A DNA stretch of 64,000 nt from Phaeosaccion multiseriatum (lineage: Eukaryota > Ochrophyta, other classes). Under the pieces are notes generated by a model. It was not told where the DNA came from and searched no databases. It worked only from the letters and a program-made list of their open reading frames with translations. The stretch is taken from assembly GCA_965112735.1 (NCBI GenBank), contig OZ218963.1:2790001-2854000 (forward strand). The letters run 5' to 3'. Position numbers and translations under genes: made by a program. This document shows, piece by piece, positions 23,011 to 35,257 of the stretch; positions within the stretch are counted from its first letter, which is position 1, and the number at the start of each line of letters is the position of its first letter.

Positions 23011-23589
23011 TCGATCCATAGTCTTTCGGCTTTCATCGCTTTTTCCCTTCCCTACTTGCTAGCATTTCTGCAAAAGCACTCCCCCTTGCCGGCCGACCCC
23101 AAAAAACGGGCGATTTGGGCCCCTAAAGGGCCACAGTGGCAGCAGGCCAGCAGCAGCAGCCTTCCTCCAAGCAAGGTGCAGGGCTCCAACCGTGGACGAC
23201 TGGAGACGCTGTCTAATGAGGCAGCACGTGCGCAGCGCGCAGTGCTCACTGCAGAGAGCCGGCAGCACCACTCATCACTTAGGACGCACACAACAACGCC
23301 GCGCGTGGCTCCCCGTCGAGCCGCCCGCCGATCGCGACGCCCAATGAAAGCACCGTCACACTGGGCCACCAGGGCCAGCATTGGCACCGGCAACAGCACA
23401 CCACCTTCCTCAAACCCTGGAAGAAAGAGTGGCAAAAGGCCGTGCGAGTGGGGGCGTTCGGCGCAGTTTCGCTACTCCTCCGCGGGTACGGAGACGCCCT
23501 AGGTCGTGGTTGTCCTTCAGCAGCAGCAAGCCATGGGGTAAGGAACACACGATGAAGACTCGGCCTGCCACTGTAGGATAGGTGCCTGG
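23011..23589. other. No gene recognised
   Basis: A plus-strand frame stays open from 22999 to 23502, but its translation is Arg/Ser/Pro-rich low complexity and it begins inside the dispersed repeat, so I do not call it a gene. The 3' UTR of the minus-strand gene ending at 23590 should overlap the right end. Confidence 0.5.
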
Positions 23590-26196
23590 TCAGACGTAGG
23601 CGCTCTCTTCGTCGTCGTAGAATGTCTCGTCGTCGCCGCCCTCATCGCCATACTTCTCAGTAACAACAGCCGCAGCGACGTGGTATAATTCTTCGAAGCG
23701 GACGTCTGGCGGCTCCTTGCCCGGGGGAAACACACCCTCATCCAGAAGGGCAGTCGCAGCGCCGTCATCGCAGCGGTCGTCATCATGTGGGTCCTGCACG
23801 GGGGCGTGGATTGGGTGCACGTACTTCTCGCCCGCCACGGCGGCAAACAAATCCGGATCGGTGAAATCCCCATTCTCCATGAAAACCGGATGCGTGGCGA
23901 AATCTGCTCCCAGGGGAAGCGACAGGAACCGGCGGTAGTTCACATTGGGCACGAACATGCCAAGCGCCATTTGAGCGAGCGGCATCAGTCGGCGGCGGCG
24001 AGTGGGCTCGAAGAGAGCGCGGCGCAGAAAGGTTCGGGCCCGTCGGCGACTCGGATATGCCGAGCAACTGCGACCCCATAAGGCTCTGAGAGCGACCCAG
24101 GGGGCGCGGCGGAGATTGCCCAGCCAGCACATGTAGCCAACGTGCCGTGTGGTGCACTCTTTTTCTTGCGCTGCCAAGTGGAAGCTCGCCTTCCGAGCCT
24201 CCTCGAGCTTTCGCTGCCGCCACGCCGCCCAATCGAACACATACCCACTTTCCTCCATCATCCAGTCGTCCGGGTCTCTGTCGGCCTCGCTCGGCTCGTA
24301 GTCCTCCAGCTTGACCTCTTCCCCTCCCTGCAGCTCTCCCTCCCAGTACAAGGGGCCGTCGCCCCCAAGCACCTCCTTGGGCCAGTACCCCGCGCCCCAG
24401 TCCAGCGCATGCTGCATATCCGACGGCGCACGAGCCCGACCGAGAAGGTTCTGAAACCGAAGCCATCCCCTGACGAAAACCTGCTCCCTTACGGGCAGTT
24501 TGCGAATTCTGCCTCCGTACATGCTTTCACAGGCCCCCAGGGTAGCCAAAATCGCATCCCAAACTAGAGCTCGATACTTTTCTTCGAGCGAGTCGTGCAG
24601 CCCCCGACCGCTGAGGGCCATGAAGCTCACGCTGGTGTCTGTGTACCTCCACACGGCGCGCCACGCCCGCACCGCAGCCTTCATGGGGCCTGTACGCAGC
24701 TCCGCCCCAGTCGCGTCACCACTCCCTTCAATGACGTTAATTGCTTCGGAAGGCATGACGTCGTTCCAGGCCAGCAGCGGCACAACGGTCAAAGCCTGAC
24801 TGACTGCAGCCCACCACCCCGTGGCGGTGTCTCCGGTCATGTGCCTGCCCCATTCACTGCCCTGGCCGCAACTCAGCCGACCGCTCCTCCACATCCAGTC
24901 CACCCACACGCCGAGGATCCAAAGGGGGTGCTTCAGCGAGGCCGTGTCGGTCGGGAAGGCCCGGTACCGATTGCTCACGCCGTATGAGACAAAATACCTC
25001 ACGATGGCGAGCTGATCCTTAATGTTCCTCGCGTAACATTTCCTCGATTGCTCCAGATCCGACAGGCCGGCCCAGTACTCCCCCAGGGGCGTGTCCTCCA
25101 AAGCAGCGCCCCCCCCTGCCTCGTAGCAAGGAGCTCGTCCCGGATTTCTGCCGGATACAAGGGCGAGTGGAAGAAGCCTTCAGTCAGTGTGATTTCACGT
25201 GGCAGGAACTGCAGTGGAATGGTGATGACCGAGAGGGGAATGATATGACAATTCAGATGCCCCTGATCCGTTTAAATGTTCTCTGCCCTTCCTCACTGTC
25301 TAAAAAGAACACTGCCGAGAGTGGACAGCACGTAGACTGGAGGTTCGCTCATGTGTCAATGCGCACCTCTCTCGCCAGAAGATCTCTCGGCTCTCGTAGA
25401 GCGGCGGCTTCCCCCAGCAGAAGTTGCTGGCCTGGTCGGGCTTGGCGTAGTCGTACGTGTGGTACCAGCCGCCCCCATGCGGGTCGTACGGCACACCGTC
25501 TCTGTAAAAGTCGCTCGCCACAGAAAAGTCTGTGGTCTCTGTGCTTGTCCCTTCATGTTGATGGAGCTTGATCGTTTCCTCGCCAGTATCGTCGTCGTTC
25601 TCGTACGCGGCATCATCACCATCGCCTTCCACGAAGTCGTACTCCCCCACTAAATCGTTGAGGAGGTCCCCACATTGCTCCAGCACAGCCGGGCTACGAA
25701 GCCACCGCCCCACCACCTTGATGTCATTCACAGTGACCTCACCATCATCTCCATCACTACTGCCCTCCGCTAGGATCTTGATGGCTTCTGGGGGGGGTAC
25801 AGACTCAGCACCAGCAGCAGCAGCGTCGAGGGTGGTCCTCCCCCCCCTGCCGTATGCCATGCGCTTCGAAGAGCCACTCACTCCAACTAGAGCACCGCAG
25901 TTGATGCTACTCTGCTCTTCTGGAAGTCCTTCTCTCCCTCCAGCTGCGCCGAGAAATGAGCAACTGCAAGGAGAAGACGAGACATGCCGGCGAGACTCTC
26001 TCGATGGGCCCGATTCGCCGCCCCTGGAGGATACCACTACCCACTGAGCTCTGCAACGAGGAGACGGCTTGCGCTCCAGCAACCTTGCTGATCTATCCTT
26101 CAGGCTAGCAACATTAGCGTGGCTGAAGCGGAGAGCCACTGTATCGAGGACGCTGGAAGCGAAGCCGCACAGCAGGAGTAGCCGCTGCTGCTTCAT
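23590..26196 (-). CDS. Unrecognised 805-residue protein with N-terminal presequence
   Basis: Two exons, 25367-26196 and 23590-25177, splice in phase (2+1) through a 189-bp intron and give 805 residues. The start MKQQRLLLLCGFASSVL looks like a signal or transit peptide; ASF/FAP-type plastid motifs are not clear. An acidic Ser/Asp/Glu region follows to about residue 250. The larger second half is rich in Trp and Arg (WILGVWVDWMWRSGRL, VRGWLRFQNLLGRAR, HVGYMCWLGNLRRAPWV) and ends in an acidic tail (GGDDETFYDDEESAYV). No catalytic motif was recognised. A second frame across 25090-25208 (FFHSPLYPAEIRDELL) is also protein-like, so the intron-2 boundary should be treated as provisional. Confidence 0.65.
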
Positions 26197-26235
26197 TTTC
26201 TCTCTCCCTCTCTTCGTGCACCATAAAGGCTCTAT

Positions 26236-26264
26236 GGTTTAGTTTCAGTTTCAGTTTCAGTTCC
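26236..26264. repeat. (GTTTCA)n short tandem repeat
   Basis: Four copies of GTTTCA/AGTTTC in tandem directly before a retroelement fragment; the same hexamer reappears twice near 26653-26665 behind it, so it may mark the fragment's borders. Confidence 0.7.
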
Positions 26265-26284
26265 TTACCTTGCGCTCGTTGGTG

Positions 26285-26630
26285 ATTCAAAGGTATTCGA
26301 CCGCCAACACCTACGACCCAGAGCGAGTTCGCCTCACGACCTTCGCCATCGAGACGCACGGACGACTCGGCTCACAGGCGCAGTCCCTCTTACACGCCCT
26401 CGCGGAACACGTCGTCTCTCGCACCGGCCGCACCGGCTCCTCTACCACCAAGGGCCACGTCCTGACCCGACTCCGCCGGATCGTCAGCTGCAGCCACCAG
26501 ATGTGTGGCTCTGGCTCTCGGAGCGTGAACGCGCTTTCCTGGGCCGGCTCAACCGCGGAGCAGGTCCTGCCCTCCCTCTCCCTGACCCAGAGGGAGAGTA
26601 ACAGCCCCCCCCCCGCTGGCCCCAGGCACA
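26285..26630 (+). mobile_element. Non-LTR retrotransposon C-terminal fragment
   Basis: The frame reads ANTYDPERVRLTTFAIETHG then RLGSQAQSLLHALAEH. The FAIETHGRLG pattern is typical of the region behind the reverse-transcriptase domain in LINE-like ORF2 proteins of algae and plants, as I recall the family. No catalytic YxDD motif is present. It is a fragment only. Confidence 0.5.
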
Positions 26631-26718
26631 CACACACACACTTGCGGACACTTCCAGTTTCAGTTTATAAGGTGATTCCTATTAAGTCAATGTATTTCCC
26701 CTCCTTTACCGAGCATAT

Positions 26719-26850
26719 ATGATTGACTTCTCCCTGATCAACAACGCTTCCAGGACGGCCTTGAATGTGCTTCACACGGACACCAGATCGGGCGCGGCAG
26801 CAGACCACCGCGAGACCTGCAAGGAGCGGCACTACGCCAACACCTACGAT
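26719..26850 (+). mobile_element. Second retrotransposon fragment, out of order
   Basis: The frame reads MIDFSLINNASRTALNVLHT and ends CKERHYANTYD at 26850. The last residues ANTYD and the DNA (CCAACACCTACGA) recur at the start of the fragment at 26285. In the intact element this piece would lie upstream of that one, so the two are rearranged. A fold-back element interrupts it immediately after. Confidence 0.5.
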
Positions 26851-26926
26851 CGGCCCCTGACATGCTTCTGGCCGGCGCCAGCCGGCCTGCTTCCTGCTTC
26901 TGTCTCTCGAAGCATGTCAGGGGCCG
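26851..26926. mobile_element. Short fold-back element related to 8668-8878
   Basis: The ends CGGCCCCTGACATGCTTC (26851-26868) and 26909-26926 are perfect inverse complements. The internal CCGGCGCCAGCCGGC is itself palindromic. At 76 bp it is a deleted relative of the 8668 element, sitting exactly where a retroelement frame breaks. Confidence 0.75.
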
Positions 26927-27273
26927 ACTCCAGCGATCCCTCTTGCGCGGGAGATTCGGGGGATAGGACACTTGCGGGCATCAACTACGTTCGACCGACT
27001 GCGTACCTTTTTTTTTTTATGGGGATTCCGGATTCTGATGGCCTCTGCATCGATCTGCAGGGCACATTCTAGATTCTAGGCGGTGCGCCTTACAAATAAG
27101 GCAATGAATGACGTCATAGTGCATAATAGGGAAACGGGATTTGGGATTTATCTGGTGGCCTCTGCAGGGCGGATTCCGGATTCTGTGCACCGCTCCTCAG
27201 AATCCCGTCAGGGGCCGAATGTAACGAAACTACGTTACGTGACTCATTTGAAGGCTACAAACACTAATACTTT
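26927..27273. repeat. Repeat fragments upstream of the BipA 3' end
   Basis: GGATTCCGGATTCTG occurs at 27022 and again at 27169, and CTCAGAATCCCGTCAGGGGCCGA near 27190 is a diverged right end of the 8668 family. A T10 run lies at 27008-27017. No coding sequence was seen. Confidence 0.55.
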
Positions 27274-30200
27274 TCATCTTTTCTGCTGCTTCTTCCTGGC
27301 TTGCAGCTGCCTGTCCTTGACAGTCAGTGCGGTCTTCCTGAGCCTGACCTTGTTCGGCGTGACCTCGAGCATCTCGTCGTCGCCCATGTACGAGATGAGG
27401 TCCTCCACGGTCATGCGCACGGGAGGGCTGACGCGGATAGCCTCGTCCGCCAAGACGCTGCGCACGTTGGTCAGCTTCTTCTCCTTGCACGGGTTGACCT
27501 GCGGGCAGAAAGCACGCGCCCAAAGAGATGCATAAGTTGGAACCCACCCACCCACCCACACATACACACACGAAGCACTCGGCTGAGTGTGTACTCACCT
27601 CCATATCGCCCTGTTTGCTATTCTCCCCAATGACGTGTCCGTTGTACGTCTCATCCCCCGGCTCCACAAAGAGCTTGCCCCTTTCCTGCACAGTATTGAG
27701 CGCGTACGCCGTCATTCTCCCCCCCTCCATGGACACAATCTTGCCCGGACTCAGCGAGTTTAGCCCCGGCGTGAGGCGGGCGTGGTGGCTGTAAATGCTG
27801 TTAATCACTGCGCTTCCGTGCGTCTCGGACTTGATCTCCGGCCCGAACCCAAGCAAACCGCGGGTGGCCACGGAGAAGAGCAGCCTCGACTTGCCCCCTC
27901 CTGTGTCCTTCATATCCAGCATGTTTCCTTTGCGGGCGCTGGTGAGCTTGTCAATCACCTGGTACGTCAGTTGGTATATCAGTAGGAGTACGTACGCACA
28001 CGAACTGGGGGCGTTAAGATGAAAGAAAAACAAAAACAACGCCAAGCGACATGTGGCACCTCAGGACCTCCACACCACAGCCAATATCGCTGCACTCACC
28101 ATGCCGCAATACTCGGAGTCGATGTCGATGGTCACTTCTTCCACCGGCTCTGTTGTATTTCCTTCCTCGTCCTTGCTCATGAGGATTCGCGGAGGACTGA
28201 CACTGAGCTCAAAGCCTTCTCTCCTCATCTCCTCGATGAGCACCCCCAGCTGCAGCTCCCCCCTGCCGCTCACGTCCATCCTCTCAGAGTCGGTGGGGCA
28301 CGTCTCTACTCGCAGCGTCACATTGTTTCGCGTCTCGTTGATAAGCCGTGACTACACAAGAGTGGAAGAGGGATGCAAGGGTCTGTCACTTTAGTTGGTG
28401 GTTTCCACTTTACGATCATGGACTCTGCAAAGACATTCAAAGCTCCTTAAAAAACACCCCGCTCCTCCTCCTCCTCCTCCCACGACGAACAACAGTATTA
28501 ACGATCTCCTTCTTCCTCCATCTGAAGAGTCGAGAAATACACGCACGCACCTTTATCGCCTGAGATGTAATCTTGGTGCCCTCCTTCCCCAACAGAGGGC
28601 TCGAGTTAGGACCAAACGTCATGCACAGCGTGGGCTGAGCGAGCGGGTGTGTGGGCAGCGGCTCTGCCACAGGATTCATGGCGCATGTGATGGTGTCGCC
28701 CACACCCGCCTCGACCCCGCTCAGCGTCACAATGTCTCCCGCACCCGCGATGGAGGTGAAGGGCACCCGCTCCATCGCCTTGGACACAAAGATGCCGGAC
28801 ACCAGGCCTCTGCTGGAGCTGCCGCTGTTGCCACTGAGAGCGACGGTCTCACCATCTCGGGTCATCACTTTCGCCGCACGACCAATCTCCTGCTCGGGTC
28901 AGATGGGGAGGGCACATGGCAGAGGAGGTGGGAGATGTCATCTCGCCGACGAGGGCTCTGAGGAGGGCTGCTGGCAAAGGAGAAAAGATCCAAGGCAGTA
29001 GAAGTTCGCTACAGAAAGGGGGTGAGTCAGTGAGTGAGGGAATGAATGAATTGATGGGAACACAGGTGTGCAAATGGTGATTGCAACGGGGCCTCTGCTA
29101 CATGACGAGCAGAGGCATCGCCCACAATTCCCGCTCTTACAATCTGGCCACTCTCGATCTTTCCGGTGGCGAGCGGCCCCAAGAAGTTGTCGTATCCAAT
29201 GTTGTTGACGGCCATGGCCAAGGTCGCGTCCACTGCGGCGTCCTCGCAAGGAGGCGGAATGTGCTTCAAAATGGTCTCGAAAACGCTGGACATTTGCACC
29301 TCGGCGGGGGGGGTCTTGGCCCATGCCATGGCCTGATATCGGAACGGTGGTCGGAAGGAGGAGGCATGTCAAGGGGAGCATAGTCACACCCTCATCGGAA
29401 TGTGAAAGCGATACATCTTCAACCCCCTTCCCCTGGTACACGCTATTGACTGACCTGGTCCAGATCTGGAGTCGCCCAGCCCATCTTGGCCGACGCGAAG
29501 AGGGTGGGGTAGTCAAGCTGTTCATTGTCCGCCCCCAGAGCCGCAAACATCTCAAAAATATCTGGTGGGGTACGCCCGTGCGTACGTGCACGTACACGAG
29601 ATCAGAAAAGGGCGTTGGCGTGAGGAGGAGGGGTTAAATGTCTTCGAAAGGGGGAAGCGAAGCGTGTCTCTCTGCCTGCCCATGTCCCCTCCTCTTCCGT
29701 ACCGTTTTCGACCTCTCCGTCTAACCGTGCGGAGTCCCTGTCCGCCTTGTTGATCACCACAACGAGCTTCTTGCCTGGCGAGGGGGTGGACATGTGGGTG
29801 GGGCATGTCAGCATGAATCTCCCCCTCCTTCCGCTTCCGCTTCGCTAGTCCTGCAAAACTCGTTTGAGGGTTGAATGAGCTCTTTTGAAAGTGGAGAGGC
29901 CCTTCTCAGACTTACCTGCGGCGAGCGCTTTGCTGAGCACGAACTTTGTTTGGCTGAGCGGCCCCTCCGTAGCGTCAACCACCAGCACCACCCCGTCAAT
30001 CATAGACACCACGCGCTCGACCTTCCAGGAGTTGTGTGTCGCACAGAGGGAAGACGAAGAGGCCCGTGAATAGGATGGGACAGCTTTGAAGAACGTCATG
30101 CGTCTACTCGAGAACACACACCCTTCACTCGGGCCGTCTAACATCCCCTGCCGACGAGGATTCACTTTCAGCAGAAACGTGACAACGAGACGATACGCAT

Positions 30201-30955
30201 ACCTAACCTGCCCCCCCCTCACCCTTCTCCATCCTTCATTTCCCCCCGCGTTGCTTCCCTTCTTGCCCCTCCCCCCGCCCGTCTCACCTCCCCTCCAAAG
30301 TCTGCGTGCCCCGGAGTGTCCACGATGTTAAACACGTGGTCCATGGCCTCGAGCCGGGTGCACTTGCTCATGATGGTGATGCCGCGCTCCTTCTCCAGCG
30401 ACATGCTGTCCATCACACGCTCCACAGACGACCCTCCTCCTTCGCTCGACTGGGAAAGGGGCAGAGCGGGCCGATGACCGTACGGCAAGATGCACCGCGA
30501 GAAACGGATTGCGTTCGTTAATATTCCTCTTACTCCATTCGGAGAGTCCGAGCGACAAGAGGCAAGCGTATTCTGCCTCCTCACCTCGGGCGAAAATGCC
30601 TGAAGTATTTGCATTCACTTTCTCTCTCTTTCTCTCTCACCGTCAGCAACTTGTCCACCAAAGTCGTTTTGCCATGGTCTACATGGGCAACGATGGCAGC
30701 ATTCCGAATCAAGCTCGGTCTCCATACAGCACCCCCTGTTTTCCCCCAGAGCTGCTGCTGCTCTCCCGCGCCCTCCTCCTCCGGCGCAGCAGAGAACGCC
30801 CTACTTTGCCGTCGACGTGAGCCGACAACAGCCGCAGCCCCGCCCCTTCCCACCTCCACCAAACGTCGGCAACCACAGCCCCCTCTCGTGAGAGAAGCAC
30901 TAGTAGCAGTAGCACTGGAGCCGCTGTGCAGCAGCCTCCACGACGTCCTGAGCAT
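27274..30955 (-). CDS. TypA/BipA-type translational GTPase, organellar
   Basis: Ribosome-binding GTPase of the EF-G-like class; bacterial and plastid relatives act in ribosome assembly and stress response. Ten exons: 30641-30955, 30288-30449, 29916-30021, 29703-29774, 29455-29561, 29141-29332, 28551-28889, 28100-28351, 27599-27958, 27274-27498. They sum to 2130 bp, 709 residues, all in phase. An Arg/Ser/Ala-rich presequence of about 75 residues ([14 protein letters not shown]...SRAFSAA) points to mitochondria or plastid. GTPase motifs in order are [10 protein letters not shown] (G1), ERGITI (G2), [11 protein letters not shown] (G3) and NKADR (G4). TypA-specific C-terminal parts are [27 protein letters not shown] and the end QARKKQQKR. 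Divergent from the exchanger gene, about 130 bp away. Confidence 0.95.
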
Positions 30956-31084
30956 GCCTTCTTTCTCCCTTTTTTTGGGATTGTAAGGATGCGAGCGGGG
31001 TGAGAAAAAAAAGGCAGCAAATCCACGGCGCGTAAGTCAAGGAGGCTTATGGGGCAGCTCTCCCCCTGTAATGGAAAGAAAAAA
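30956..31084. promoter_or_regulatory. Very short divergent promoter, BipA / exchanger
   Basis: Only 129 bp separate the two start codons. It contains T7 and A7 runs and no TATA-like box in a classical position. It must hold both core promoters and 5' UTRs unless untranslated exons overlap. Confidence 0.45.
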
Positions 31085-31280
31085 ATGATAGTGATGGACT
31101 GCTACGGCTGTGCATGCTACGACTCCACGGACGACGGAAAGGTGATGCTGTGGTGGTCGGAAAGTGCCTCATGGTCGAAGGGTCCCTTTTCTCCTCCCCC
31201 TCCCTCCTCCTTATAGTCTCTCTCTCTCTCTTTGTGTGTGTGCGTCTCTCTGTGTGTGTGTCTCACTCTATTTCTGTCTC

Positions 31281-31320
<40 letters not shown>

Positions 31321-34300
31321 TCTCTCTCTCCATTCTCTCTCTTTCCCTCTCTCTCGCAGCATGGTCCCATGGGCTGGGACTATAGCAAGTGGTACTATTG
31401 CACTTTGTCAGGCTGGAGCGTCGTGAGCTTCTGCCTACTCATCTTCTGGCTGGGGACCCTCTTATACACATGTACGTGAGTCTGTCTAAGAGTTCCGAGT
31501 TCCATCTGGCCCGTTGTAGTTGAGCCGCAGCACCAGCAGGAGAGTAACAGTACTGCCGTTGGTGTGAAGGTGTTCGAACCTGCGCTGCACACGGACGTGA
31601 GTAGAACTCTTTGCTTCTTATAGTCCCCATCTCACCATTGCCCCTTCTCCGCCTCCGCTCTTTACCCCGTTCTTCGCGTCAGTGTGTCATACGGCAGACA
31701 ATTACTTCTCTCCATGTCTGGCTGAGTTTTGCGATAAGGTGCGAAGCTGTAGAGAAGATGAGTTTGAGCTAGCTACCATGGCTCCCCAGTGGACGGCATG
31801 GAGAGGGGCGACACTGGAGTGGCCTCGCTCCCCACCCTTCTGTACCGTGCTCTGAACAGGAAGCCACACGCACCTGCTCCCTCGCCCCCTACCCCCGCGT
31901 GCTTTGCATGGCTGCTCCGTGTCTGTCCCTCGCCCCTTGCCGCCCACAGCTGAACATGTCCCCCGACGTGGCAGGTGTGACCGTTCTCGCTCTGGGCAAC
32001 GGCGCGCCTGACGTGTTCTCCTCCACAGCTGCGCTGTCGGGCGGCAGCGGCCAAGCCAACGTTCTGGTGGGCGTGGGGGGGCTTCTAGGTGAGGGACTGG
32101 AGGGGGGAGGAGTTCGCTGTAGCCGCGAAGAGAGAGAAAGTCTTGACGGGCCATCAATCGAAGCCAAGACGTAGCCCGCGTTGCTCAGGGGACCTTTCGT
32201 CGCCGTTCACTGACTCGTGGGGCCTAAGGAGATTGCGACCCCCCTCCCCCTCCTCCTCCTCTTCTGCGTTAGCATCTCTCTTGTCCACCCTTTCCGCGTG
32301 CAGCGCGCCCCTCTCCCCCCCCCCTGTCATCCTCTCTCCATTGATGCCTCTACTCTCCTCCTTTCTCGCGTCCCGCTTGCCTCCCCTCTCCAAGGAGGGT
32401 GCGCGTTCATCACTACAGTGGTGGTGGGCGGCATACTCCGCTACTCCTCCTCCTCCTCCTCCTCCTCCTCCTCCAAGACGTCGGTGCCTCCCCTGGCCTT
32501 TTGCAGAGACCTCACCTTCTTCCTCGTGGGCGTCGGTCTCGTCCTGTTCTACGCCGGACAACGACAGGCATGTGAAGAATGCAAAGCCGCTGCCCCGCCC
32601 TGGAATTTCTTCTCAGCAGCCTTGATGCCCCCCTCCACGTGCTTCTCCTAACTCACCACCTCGTCTCCTCCTCCTTGCTTGCGTTTTGGAACATGTCGCG
32701 GCACGCAGATCACGCTTTGGGCGGCCTTGTCTTTCTTGTTTCTATACGCCCTGTATGTTTATTTCGTGGTCCTGGTGGATCGGCACAGTCGACGGCGAGG
32801 GTTTGGGGGGCAGGGCGGGGGAGGAGACAGCGATACGCACCGCCGCCAGGAAGAGACTCCGGGGGCAGACTTGCTCGGTGGTGCTGCGGGGGGGCGTCGG
32901 AGCAGCTTCTGGCACATAGTATCGGCAGCTGGAGCACCAACAGCTGGAGCAGCCGGAGGAGGCGCTGCAGCTACTGAGGATATCATTGAGGCCGATCCTC
33001 CGGCCGGGCGATCTGGCGGAGAGGTGGCGCTGTCGCCCATCCCGTCGGATGGTGGGGGGAGAGAAAGGGGGGCGGAGGAGAGGAGTGAAGGAGCAAGTGG
33101 GGGACTCAATAACATGAGCAGCAGCACAGGAATCATCGGCGCTTTCGACCCGCACCAAGATGTTGCATCCGGAGAGGAGGCGCCCATATTTGACCACGCT
33201 ATGATGCGGGCCAATTACTTTGCGAAGCATGGTCATGGTGGAGCGGGCAAGGGGGGCTCAGGCGAGGAGTCGGCCCGCAGCCAGGGGGGAGAAGGGGTGC
33301 CATCAGACATCGTCTCAATGCTACCAGCTTCAGGTAAGCTGGTCATGTGACAATTTCAGAAGATGTGCTGTGTTTTGACATCGGGTAGAGCACGTGTGTC
33401 AAATCTGAATCACTCCTACTGCAACACCCTCCCCCTTCCTCTGGGCCTTTGTGCCAGTGGTGAGTCATTTCTCTGACGCTCAGGGCATGGTTCCGGACGG
33501 GCAGGAGGAGAGAGGAGAACTCAAGTCTCCCTTGGTAAGCGAAGGAGCGGGGGGTGATCTGGAACAGCCCCTCCTGGGCGTCGAGCGGCCGCTGCTGGGA
33601 GCAGGTGGGCTCAGATTGGCCTCACTCCAGCAGCAGCATGGCGTGGGTCAAGGGCAGCAGGGTGTTAGGCATGGGGCACGGGGGCCCTGTGTCGCTGCTT
33701 CTGCCCCGGGCTCGAGCTTGGGTGGCAAGAAAGTGTGGGTGAGCGTCTACTGGCGGCAGTGGCGGATGCGGCGGAGGCTCCACAGAAGGATTGTGGACAG
33801 TGACGTTTGGGGAAAGAGGTATGTGTGCACGTGCAGCGTAGGTGTGTTTATGGTGTGTATGTGGGAGGGGATGTCGAGCCCCGCATCTTCCCCTCCAGCA
33901 CCACTCTTCTGTGCCCTTACATGCGTGTGTCTGCACCCCTCCCGTCGCCCCCGACTTTCCCTCTCTCTACCCGCAGCGTCGGGGTGCGCTTCTTGTACCT
34001 TTTGGAGCTTCCCGTTGTCGTTCTGCGCAACCTCACCATCCCCTCTTCAGAGAGTGAGGGCTGGAGCCACGAAATGGTGTCCATCAGCATGGGACTCGCT
34101 CCGCTGTTTGTCGCCTGGGTCGTGGGCCTCACCTCCCCACAGCTCTGGGCTGTGCTCTTGTTTGGGTCCTTGGCGCTGGGGCTAGCGGTCAGTGTCGGCA
34201 CACGGCCGAGTCGCCCGCCCAGCAACCTTTACTTTGCCCTGAGCATTACGGCGGTTTCATTTCTCTCGTGCATCGCCTGGATATATCTCATCGCCGGGGA

Positions 34301-35069
34301 GGTGGTCGCCGTGCTGGTGAGTGAGTGCTCGTGGGAGACTAGAGAAGGGGAGAAAGGCGCGTTTAAGGAGGGACTGGGGAATAGCAAGAGAGCAGGTACT
34401 GGTGCGGCATGCAACGTGTATACTCAGCGGTGGCGTGGGCTCGAAAGTAGAGCACAGCCCATAGGTGATATCTCCTCTCTTCCTCACGGGTGGCCCCTGC
34501 CCCCCACCTTCGCTTGCAAATGAATGCACAGGAGACCATCGGTTCCATCACGGGCTTCCCCACGTCTGTGCTGGGCCTCACGGTGCTGGCATGGGGCAAC
34601 AGCTGCGGCGATTTGGTCACCAATCTGGTGAGTGGTATGGGGCAGTGGGGGCACCTCACCCTCGAGAGTCAAATCAATCGAAAGTGAAGCAGTCAGGTGG
34701 AGGGTTGCTCTGGTCTGGTTGGTACTAAAGCGTTTTGATATTTGTCCTTGGGTCTTGCCGCAGGCGGTGTCCAAAGCCGGGTATCCAGGCATGGCCATCG
34801 CAGGCTGCTACGGCGGGCCTCTGTTCAACCTACTCCTCGGGCTGGGCCTCCCCCTGACACTGGCGGCCATCCGGCAGGCACCCACGCCCCTGGACTTCTC
34901 GCTGGATGGGCCATCCATCCTCTCCATCGTGTACATACTTACCAACCTGTCGCTCACGCTGGGCACAATGATTTGGCAGGGCTTTGCTTTTCCCCGGTGG
35001 GCTCCGATGGCCTTGGGGGTGGGCTACAGCGTGTATGTAGTGCTCATGTTCTTGCTGCTGCTCTCTTAG
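31085..35069 (+). CDS. Cation/Ca2+ exchanger (CaCA superfamily, NCLX/CCX-like)
   Basis: Membrane antiporter exchanging Na+ (or another cation) for Ca2+. Ten exons: 31085-31141, 31360-31471, 31683-31738, 31950-32088, 32395-32567, 32709-33333, 33458-33818, 33977-34316, 34532-34627, 34764-35069; 754 residues, all phases consistent. The diagnostic alpha repeats are complete: alpha-1 SPDVAGVTVLALGNGAPDVF and alpha-2 SVLGLTVLAWGNSCGDLVTN, with the AGCYGGPLFN end. TADNYFSPCL before alpha-1 matches the CCX/NCLX subgroup. Transmembrane helices lie on both sides of a long, low-complexity cytosolic loop (about residues 230-500) that carries Gly/Ser/Glu-rich sequence and a poly-Ser patch. The intron after 32567 starts GCATGT (GC-AG). 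The start could also be the ATG at 31094. Mitochondrial versus other membrane location is not resolved. Confidence 0.93.
31208..31359. repeat. (CT)n-rich tract in first intron
   Basis: Nearly pure TC dinucleotides broken by GTGTG patches, ending at the acceptor of exon 2; it forms an extended polypyrimidine tract. Confidence 0.85.
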
Positions 35070-35257
35070 GAAGAGCGAGAGACAGAGAGCGTGTAGATAT
35101 GGCACTGCTGTGATGTTCCCCCAATAAGCGGGCGGGTGAATTTAATGACTTAATGGCACATGGGATGGTCGTCATCCGAGTCACAGATGGCACATGGGAT
35201 GGCAGTTTGTTTTTTTGTTTTATCACTCCGTTGGATTTCACAGCGCTTTGTACCACC

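Noticed and set aside
22999-23502. 168-codon plus-strand frame
   Set aside because: Starts within a dispersed repeat and is low complexity; no splice context.
31514-31598. Possible extra exon (VEPQHQQESN...) in the exchanger gene
   Set aside because: Including it breaks the reading frame at the next exon; splicing 31471 directly to 31683 gives YTLCHTADNYFSP, matching the family.
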